Source of the DNA: Gnetum montanum
Lineage: Eukaryota; Streptophyta; Gnetopsida; Gnetales; Gnetaceae
Direction: 5' to 3'
DNA: 64,000 bases
Assembly (NCBI GenBank): GCA_015680685.1
Contig: MNCI01013865.1
Location: 766,726-830,725, forward strand
The position numbers and the translations under genes were made by a program. Shown piece after piece: positions 56,820 through 64,000 of this stretch. Under the pieces are notes generated by a model. It saw nothing but the letters and a program-made list of their open reading frames with translations, ran no database searches and was not told the origin of the DNA. Positions within the stretch are counted from its first letter, which is position 1; the number at the start of each line of letters is the position of its first letter.

Positions 56820-57402
56820 CTCTTGGCATGATCATATACTTAGATTCTCCTTTAATAGGAATTAATAATTCTAAGAAATTTGACCTAAAGCCCTCAAACT
56901 TGGCTCCAAAAGTCCAATATAAAAGCACACCATATGTTTATGACATATCAACTACTAAAATATCCATATAGCATGTAAAAGTAAGGTATTGTTTAAGTTG
57001 TACTTTTACTTCCTTTAATGACCTAACCATAGGTACATTAGATCCATTGAGTTGCATCACACTTCTTGCTTGTGGTAGCATCTATGCTCCTAAGGTTTTA
57101 TATACCTCAAGTGGCATGATAGTAATAGTTGCTCTAAAATCCATTAAATAATTATGAACATTCTTATCTAAAATAATCAAAGTTTCCAAGAAAGGAGGTT
57201 GCTCTTTCTTAATTGACATGGAATTGCTTGCATTTTGTATTGATAACACATTAAGACTTTCTGCAAAATGAACTTGAATTTCTGTTGTTGGAGATTTTTC
57301 TTTATTAGTTTCAAGTGTATGAACTATCTTTTGAATCACATCTTTCATTTCATTAAAATGCAGAAGATCATACATTAAAATGTCAGCTTTAACTTTTTTC
57401 AA
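56820..57402 (-). pseudogene. Aspartic protease remnant of element C
   Basis: The frame 57402-57082 contains NVHNYLMDFRATITIMPLEVYKTLG, where the active site DSGA is damaged to DFRA. It goes on in the same frame after a stop with VRSLKEVKVQLKQYL, YMDILVVDMS and YGVLLYWTFGAKFEGF. These match the second half of plant Ty3 proteases, which usually reads YGMLLSRSWGAKLGG. Inactive. Confidence 0.7.
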
Positions 57403-58900
57403 ATCCTCAACTAGATGATAAGTCTTATGTTCATCTTTGGCTTCTTGTTGAGGTGGAGTTCTTCTAGGTATAGAAGGGAGGTTTTGTCATTGTGGGGCGT
57501 TTGCTTGGGATTGCCCAGAATGATTATTTTTGTTATTTTAACTAGGAGCTCTTCTATTTGGAGGAGTATATGGATCATTCCTAGTTTGTTGTTGTGTGGT
57601 GTTCATAATGTCACTAAGTCTATGGTAGCAAGTGTTATGTGGGTTGGGATCACTTACCATAACTTGTTCCAATGAGGGAAATTTCTCATTTTTTGTTTCA
57701 TGAGGTATGTTCAAGATCATAATTGGGGTTTATCCAATTTGTTCACTTTGTTTATTGTGATCATATAATGCTAAAATTTAAAGACAAGTTTTCTCAGAAT
57801 GTTGCCTAGTGTTATGAAGACAACAATAATTGTCATTTATTGATGTACTTGGCTTTTTAGATTGTATAGAAATCTTGTTATTGTTTGACTTTAGTTCAAC
57901 AACTTCATTGGAAAGCTTTTGAAGTGAAGTTAATACCTAGATCATTCAATTTTAAGTTTGAGTTGTAGATCCAATAGGATTAGATATTCCATTTGGGTTT
58001 ATAATGGATTAGATGAAAGCTTTTAATTGGTCATCATTCAAATTAGTATTAGATGGTAGTAATGAAGAAGACATTGAACTTTGAAAATAATTGTTTGAAG
58101 GTTGAGTTAGTTGAAGCGAGGGGGGAGTTTGAAACAAAGTATTCGTCATTGGAAAAGTTGGTAGAGGTAGAGGACTACATTGCATTGGATTGCTAACACT
58201 CATCATTCCAAATTGGGTTTGAATGCTATTCATTAGGGTAATTTTTTTTAACTCAATGGCTTTAGCCATCACTCCTTATCTTTCTATTATGTTGAGATTA
58301 GATTTAATGACATAGGCAAAGAATTGGCCAATGGTGAACAAGTAAAAATTAAGGATGCTACCAAGTTGTGGATGCATTTCATTTGGCACATAGGCAAGTT
58401 GATGGAGGAATCTTAAATTGTAGTCACAGACATTTTCCCCAAGTGTTTTCCTTAAGCTTGTAAAATTGCTTGATACTATGGCAAGGCTAGTGAACCTATC
58501 AAACTAAAGTAGGAATTTATTTTTAAACTCTTACCATGAGGCAATATAGGCATTTAAAAGCATCAAAAGCCATTGGATGGCTTTGATCCTAAAAGTCATC
58601 ACAAAGACCCTACATGCTACATTGTTTTGAACAATGTTATGGATGCCTAGTAAGGTTTCAAAACATTGAATATGTTGGTAGGCATCACTAGTAGCTGATT
58701 GTTTTGAAGCTTGGAAATCATGAAGCTCATTGTTTTCTTAAAGTGAAACCTTACTAGTGATGCCTACCAACATATTCAATGTTTTGAAACCATGAAGCTT
58801 GGTAGTTCTTCTAGGAATAGAGCTTGGAAATCATGAAGCTCATTGTTTTCTTAAAGTGAAATAACAAGTAGCTGATTGACTAGGGAAAGAGTAGAAGCTC
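57403..58900 (-). pseudogene. Gag remnant of element C, with internal rearrangement
   Basis: Minus-strand pieces include SATSDAYQHIQCFETLLGI, ACRVFVMTF, AIQWLLMLL and EFKNKFLL (58700-58500), a typical Ty3 Gag core, then the Ser/Pro-rich SNPMQCSPLPLPTFPM stretch (58272-58009). Stops occur throughout. Between 58654 and 58861 the sequence is rearranged with inverted and direct repeats. Confidence 0.65.
58654..58861. repeat. Perfect 40-bp inverted and 41-bp direct repeats
   Basis: 58654-58693 is the exact reverse complement of 58752-58791. In the same block 58708-58748 equals 58821-58861, and AGTAGCTGATTG occurs at 58690 and 58867. Perfect identity in an otherwise decayed element points to a recent event, such as template switching, or to an assembly error. 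Confidence 0.9.
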
Positions 58901-59526
58901 TTTGTTGAGATGTTCTATAGGAAGATTTGCTCATAAAATAAAAAATAATAGGAAATGTAAAATGCTAATAAATTGTAAAAATTAAAAAAATAGAAAAATA
59001 TTTAAATACTATATTTTTAATATTTATTTTTAAAATTAAAATGAAAATTTCATATAAAACAAAAAATGCAAAATTTTAGAAAAGTAGAATGATGTAAATC
59101 ACCTCACCAAAGTTGGAGAAGAACCACCATAGTATAAATTAGGAAATCTGAAAATGAAATTGAAACATAGCAATAAAACTAAAAATAGGCAACCATTAAC
59201 TGGAATTGGTATTAAAAATGGGCCACTAAAGGTTTTAGTATTCTAGAAAATAAATGATTTCACCAAGATAGAAGATAGATAATAAGGGTTTTGGGTGACC
59301 AAGAAAAAAAAAACCAAAATAGCAAATTAAAAGTTCAAAGTAACTAAAATAGGACACACAAAGATTTAGAAATTGTAAAGTAGATGGTTGTAAATAGAAA
59401 CCGAAAATAGATAATTGAGAATGAGGAAATGAAGTTTTTGGGAAATAGAAATAGAAACTTTTTAGGAAAATAAAAAACAATCAGAAAAACTAATGTTTCA
59501 AAAAATGGAAAACAAAGGCTAAAAAA
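58901..59526. other. Leader of element C
   Basis: This AT-rich stretch lies between gag and the primer-binding site. The frames at 59235-59598 are AT-rich chance frames with no family features. Confidence 0.45.
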
Positions 59527-59546
59527 TGGCCCTCCTTCTAGCTCCA
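59527..59546 (-). other. Primer-binding site of element C
   Basis: The minus strand reads TGGAGCTAGAAGGAGGGCCA, six bases inside the LTR end at 59553. It is the same type as in elements E and F. Confidence 0.65.
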
Positions 59547-59552
59547 AAAAGG

Positions 59553-60152
59553 TGTTGATGCATAAATTTTGGATGCACCAACATCCAGAAGAACTCATTT
59601 AGGGAGACTATCACCTAGGGTGCCTCTCGTATGGGTACGAAAACCCGAGAATAGTCTTAGCTTGAAAGGGCAATGTAATATTTCTAAAAAATTTGAATAA
59701 AAATGCCAAACAAAGTTTGAATATTGAACAAACTTTAAAATATAAGCAAGCATTACATAATTTCTTTGTAATAGTAAATCCACCTAAAGGTGTGCTATGT
59801 GCACCATGCACCACCATTTGCATCACCTGTAATGTCTATGTGTGCTACTTACCATTTGCCACCTACAATGCCCACTGACTTTGTACCTACTCATCACCAG
59901 TAGCTAACTACCACACACTACCACATGCTTGCCAACTACTAGTTGCAACTCTCCCTATGTGTCTATAATGTCTACTAGCTGCTATCACACACCGTAATGC
60001 CATTCATTGTTATCATTGACCATGCATAGGTTGCTCCTACTACCTATTGCTATTATTAGAAAATCCCCAGCTACTGTAGGAACATGCTACCTCATCCTCA
60101 TCCTACGCTACTAGTGCTAGCGAGAGAGAGGACCTGAGATCTCCCTCAGATT
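59553..60152 (-). repeat. 5' LTR of element C, truncated
   Basis: It begins TGTTGATGCATAAATTTTGG and aligns with the split left LTR up to ...CTCAGATTTCC at about 60152. There the sequence switches to the Athila LTR of element D. Because the D LTR also starts in its middle, both elements are broken at this joint. Confidence 0.75.
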
Positions 60153-60840
60153 TCCAGGTGCCCACAACAAGAGTCATTGAGTGCATAGATCTTTATTTAA
60201 GCATTGTTATACTTGAACCACACTAGTGTGTATAGCAATAAAGACAAGCTTCTTGATAAACCTTGTAGTATTCTAGATAGTTTAAATGTTTATTCTTGTA
60301 TTTAATGTTTTCAGTTATTTCTTCAATGTTCCTCAGTAATTAAGCTAGTTATGTGATTAAGTAAGATAAGCTAAATAGGTTAAATACATAAAGATTATTA
60401 CTTCAAGCATAAACACATATTCACTTGGTAATCCTAGTAGTGTTATTTCTTTGTGCACTCAGTAGCGTAGCACTTGGTAACCCAATAATGCATATGTGGG
60501 TTTAGGACATGTATAAAAAGTGGGATTGGATACTTATGTTAGGACTAGTTAGAGATTAGTTAGTTAGTTAAATTAGATATTAAATTACTTAATCTCCTTA
60601 CTTTAAGCACTAAAGAACATAAAACACAAAATAATAAAAATCTTATGCCTCAATTACACGTAACCATACCATCTACATCACAAGTATAATTGGGAAGACC
60701 ATGAATGACTGTACGGCAAGGTTCACTTCCTAGAAGACTAGTGTACCAAAAATTATAGAGTCCACAAAATTCAAATAGATCACACTTGAATTCTTGGTGA
60801 TTTGTATGGTTGGGCATAGGGGTAACTTGAGTGCTCATCA
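60153..60840 (+). repeat. 5' LTR of element D, 5'-truncated
   Basis: From AGGTGCCCACAACAAGAGTC it aligns with the later part of the B and A LTRs. It ends GTGCTCATCA at 60840, directly before the primer-binding site. The U3 with its TATA box is missing. Confidence 0.75.
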
Positions 60841-60841
60841 T

Positions 60842-60859
60842 TGGAACTGTTATTGGGAA
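60842..60859 (+). other. Primer-binding site of element D
   Basis: TGGAACTGTTATTGGGAA follows the LTR end. It is a decayed tRNA-Asp-type site, differing from the expected sequence mostly by C-to-T and G-to-A changes. Confidence 0.5.
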
Positions 60860-60992
60860 CTCTATTTATTGAAACATGCGCTATCTAGGATTAGTGAATA
60901 TTATTAATATACTTGGATGAACCCAAGGTCAACATCACTCTCACACAACATATAATTACATTACAAACTAATAATTTTAATTGTTTTGCAAA

Positions 60993-63300
60993 ATGTCTTG
61001 TTCTTCTCAAAGGCATGATGATGTTAAATCACTAATCCCATAGGTGTGCAAAGTGAGATATACTCATCTAGATGAGTACATGCTTGACTTCACCTTCATC
61101 CTACACTAGGATGAACAACTATAATGGCATGATATGTCAGGTAACATTGTAATGCCCCCCAATCAATATGTATCCATGATGCTACTTTGAACTCGTAAGA
61201 AGTTAGGAATCCATGATCTTCAAGAAGAGTATGTTGTGCATGACTACAACTACTGGGACTACCATCCTACTAAAACACAATGCAAGTGAGATCAACACTA
61301 GGAGAAGCATCATGAGGCTATGAAGGGGAAATAGTTTACTTTTCCCTTATTCCTACTAAACCAAGACAACAATGAGGATCCTCCCTTTGAGGGCTCTCAA
61401 CATGATAACTCTCCACCCCTTATTACTAATGATAGGGGTATGACCCTAAACCTACAGTCTACAATCAACAATCCAGGTTCAGAAAAGGATGGCAGTCAAG
61501 GTAAGGAATCAGATAAGCATCAAGATAATAAGAAATCTAATGATCATGGATATGACAACTAAAGGGAAGTTTGTAGAAACCATGGTGGTGGTAGCCCTCC
61601 TCCCTCTTCATCCTCTTCATCTACATCCTCTTCTTCCTCTTCTTCTAATTTTCAAGGATGCTGCAAAAGGAATAACCATGGTGAAGATGCTCAATGGGAT
61701 AATAATATTGATCACCAAGCCCATAATGAATGAAGGGGTAATAGAGGACATCACCAACATAACAAAATCAAGATGAAAATGATCCTCTCTTGGCAACTTG
61801 AAGCATGCTTAACATTGTACATGCAGTTAAGATTCCAACTAGGCATGTGAAAGATAGTCAGATCAAGCGCTTAGACATGGACAATATCCTAAGATTTGAG
61901 GGGGAGATACAACTTGGATCTACAAACACATCTACAAGCTTTCCATGATGCATGTTCCTTGCATAACATTGAAAATGATTGGTAGAAACTCAAGCTCTTC
62001 CCAAGAATACTCATCAAGGAAACTGAAAGCTACTACCAGTCCTTAGAGCCGAAATCTATTCACAAATAAAGTACCATGCTTAAGCTATTTAACGACAAAT
62101 TCTAGACATACTCTGGAGTGTCTAATTTCAGAAGGTAAATCCAAGGCTAGAAATAGGGAACACATGAACCCTTGGATGCCAACATGGATAGACAGTATTC
62201 TCTTTTACATAAATGCCTTAGCCATGGTTATTCTCAAAGGGAACAACTCCACCACATCATAGATGGGCTCATATTAGAAACCAAAATAACTCTTGGGTTT
62301 TATGCCAAAGGGACACTCTCTAAACTAAGAGCTCATCAAATCCAAAGGCTAATAAAGCAAGTAGCAAAAGAAGAAGATGAGTTGCAAAAAAGGGAAAGTG
62401 CAAAAGAGTATAATAGGAACCCTTCCATCAAGAAAAGGGAATTCTAATTCTATGATGAGGAGGAGTTACCACTTAACAAAGTGATGAATAGGAAAACATT
62501 ACTTATTCAAAAATATATTTCTAATATTTCAAGAAAGGGAGTCTTTGGAAAAAAAAGTTCCAAGCTGCTATGTAGATTGCTAAAGCATCCAAACAGTAGA
62601 ATAGTGATCATGACTGCAAGAGGTAGAAAGAAGCTAAAAATTCCAAGTAGAGAGGTAAGGGCAAAGCTGCTACAATTGAAGAAGTTGTGTAGAAAAACTT
62701 TGACAATGATAATGGATGTGACATTTGTCCATATGAACATCCTAAGGGATGTTGCCCTATGGTGTCACACATACAAGAGTCTGGGATGTACATGTTGAAT
62801 CTGTGACTAGCAAGAAGGCAAGCAACTAGATGATTGCCTTATCCTCAAGGTAATCTAAGGCAATTCCACCAGCAAAAATAAGCTTATTATCCAAGTGAAT
62901 CTCCACCATAATTATTCAAGCATTACCAGTACTGGAACCAAGCACAATCATGGGGAATGCCACCACCAAAATAGCAATACCCTTACAAGCAACCATATCC
63001 ATATAGGTACTATGTTCAGCAACCCATTTCTCCACAAAGCTCTGCAAGCCATGCCTCATTCCAACATTACTATTACCCTCCAAAGTACCATCAAGCTCAT
63101 TGATCATATACTCAAGGAAATCACCCCTATCCATACCACCCTTCACATGCATCTGCACACATCCCTCTACCCTCAACCTAACTACCTTATACTCCACCCA
63201 TGTAGGATGAAATTCCCCCACAGCCGTAGCAAAAAAATGCTATGAGGGTTGTACATTCACAACTAGCCTTCTAGCTGAGTGGTTTGGATAATTGATCTAG
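60993..63300 (+). pseudogene. Gag remnant of element D
   Basis: Gag opens MSCSSQRHDDVKSLIP at 60993, in the same place as in element A. Landmarks: YTHLDEY (61060), WHDMSGNIVMPPNQY (61130), a Ser-rich tract near 61600, NILRFEG near 61890, a helical KQVAKEEDELQKRESAKEYN at 62355-62420, and CDICPYEHPKGCCPM near 62720. The last is the cysteine motif also seen in A. Several stops and shifts. The frames at 61489-61776 and 62895-63245 are out-of-phase readings. Confidence 0.7.
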
Positions 63301-63352
63301 GAAACAATCCTTTTTCTAATCCAATAATCTTCCCAAACCCTCACAACCTAAT

Positions 63353-63990
63353 GTGGCTAGTCGCCTTACATCTCCAACATCCTCATCCTCTGCATCAAAC
63401 ACATTCCAGTACCCTTCAAACCAAACATTGTCTCAAATCCATAATATGATGCTAACTCATGTTGTTTTCAATTACATTAAGGCTAACAACCTTCCCACAA
63501 AAATATCTAACTCAATTAAGTCCTCTTACTTACTTGCAGGTCACTAGACATGAGCCATGCAAGGCTCTTCTTAACTCTGGTTCTAATGTTAACCTCATCT
63601 CCCATTACATGTACAAGGTATGGAACCTACCATATCTTAAGAAGAGCAAGATCCATTTAGAATTGGTAAACAACTAAATCACTATCCCTTTAGCCTTAGT
63701 GGAGGACACTGTGACTATAGTTTATGGGTGGTTTTATCCTACTAGTTTTCTAGTGATCAAGGTAGAGAACTGCAAAATTTCTCCATCATTATGGAAAGGG
63801 CTTGGTTAAGCATGGTTGATGCACAAATAGATATAAGGAACCTTTCCTTGGAAATCTCCAAGGAAAATTAATTTGGATGATTAGAGAAGAAGCATGTTCC
63901 ATGCATCATGTACAACAATAGAGGGTGTTATTGCATGTAGAAAATATAGTCTATTAAAAGCACATTCATCAAAGTATGCAATCAATGTGC
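63353..63990 (+). pseudogene. Protease remnant of element D
   Basis: The frames 63353-63547 and 63459-63677 include TSPTSSSSASNTFQYPSNQ, then HEPCKALLNSGSNVNLISHY. The active-site aspartate is changed to asparagine (NSGS). LELVNN and ITIPLALVEDTV follow after a stop. The order equals that of the protease in B. RT would follow beyond the window end. Confidence 0.7.
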
Positions 63991-64000
63991 ACAAGAAAAA

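Larger units (their letters stand above)
49416..60152 (-). mobile_element. Element C, deleted Ty3/gypsy retrotransposon
   Basis: Two copies of an LTR beginning TGTTGATGCATAAATTTTGGA, at 49416 and 59553, face the same way and enclose a minus-strand internal region. The left LTR is split by the T insertion (49503-52656). Internal order on the minus strand: primer-binding site, leader, gag, protease, a scrap of RNase H, an integrase C-terminus, then the 3' LTR. Nearly all RT and most RNase H and integrase are gone. The right LTR stops at about 60152, where element D begins in mid-LTR. Confidence 0.8.
60153..64000 (+). mobile_element. Element D, Athila-like retrotransposon (start only)
   Basis: This is the third copy of the A/B family, on the plus strand: partial 5' LTR, primer-binding site, gag and protease, then the window ends. 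It is cut at its left side inside the LTR, after the TATA box region. Gag and protease are decayed to a degree similar to A and B. Confidence 0.8.

Noticed and set aside
1-64000. CRISPR arrays, rRNA or tRNA genes
   Set aside because: The tandem repeats seen are palindromic or irregular U3 and leader repeats without unique even spacers. No tRNA cloverleaf or rRNA core was recognised by eye.

Overview
This window reads as intergenic DNA from a large, repeat-filled plant nuclear genome. A gymnosperm such as a conifer is my guess, from long nested and decayed LTR elements and very low gene density; I cannot name the species. I see no bacterial features, rRNA, tRNA or CRISPR. Almost everything is nested retroelements with many in-frame stops. 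The one intact host-type gene is an enoyl-CoA isomerase-like ORF at about 51.4-52.2 kb.

Layout. 1-276 is the end of a long LTR of a family I call T. 277-7987 is element A, an Athila-like Ty3 element on the minus strand. 8245-8676 is the C-terminal end of a Helitron-type helicase. 8677-18697 is element E, a Tat-type element on the minus strand with two LTRs and gag-protease but no reverse transcriptase. 18698-27105 is element B, an Athila-like element on the plus strand that lacks its 5' part. 27305-28175 is the N-terminal part of a Helitron replicase. About 28720-43220 is element F, a Tat-type element on the plus strand with two RNase H domains. 44571-48355 is an L1-like LINE. 48355-48618 is an Athila LTR scrap. 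49416-60152 is element C, a deleted Ty3 element on the minus strand. Its 3' LTR is split by a T-family insertion, 49503-52656, that carries the isomerase ORF. 60153-64000 is element D, a third Athila-like copy on the plus strand that runs off the window.

The most unusual parts are two. First, elements E and F both carry an extra, intron-containing gene antisense to the retrotransposon genes. In F it lies between gag-protease and reverse transcriptase, with its own TATA-like box, about eight exons and a coiled-coil, acidic C-terminus. Second, the T insertion is flanked by a perfect 5-bp duplication and behaves like a 3.15-kb solo LTR with a full-length isomerase ORF inside it.

The elements show a sequence of events. 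One deletion at 18697/18698 would explain why E has no target duplication, B has no 5' end and the Helitron has lost its middle. Two single-N gaps are flanked by identical 46-bp copies and look like assembly artefacts. Element boundaries were set by comparing copies by eye within the window. Lineage names rest on domain order, primer-binding sites and motifs, not on searches.
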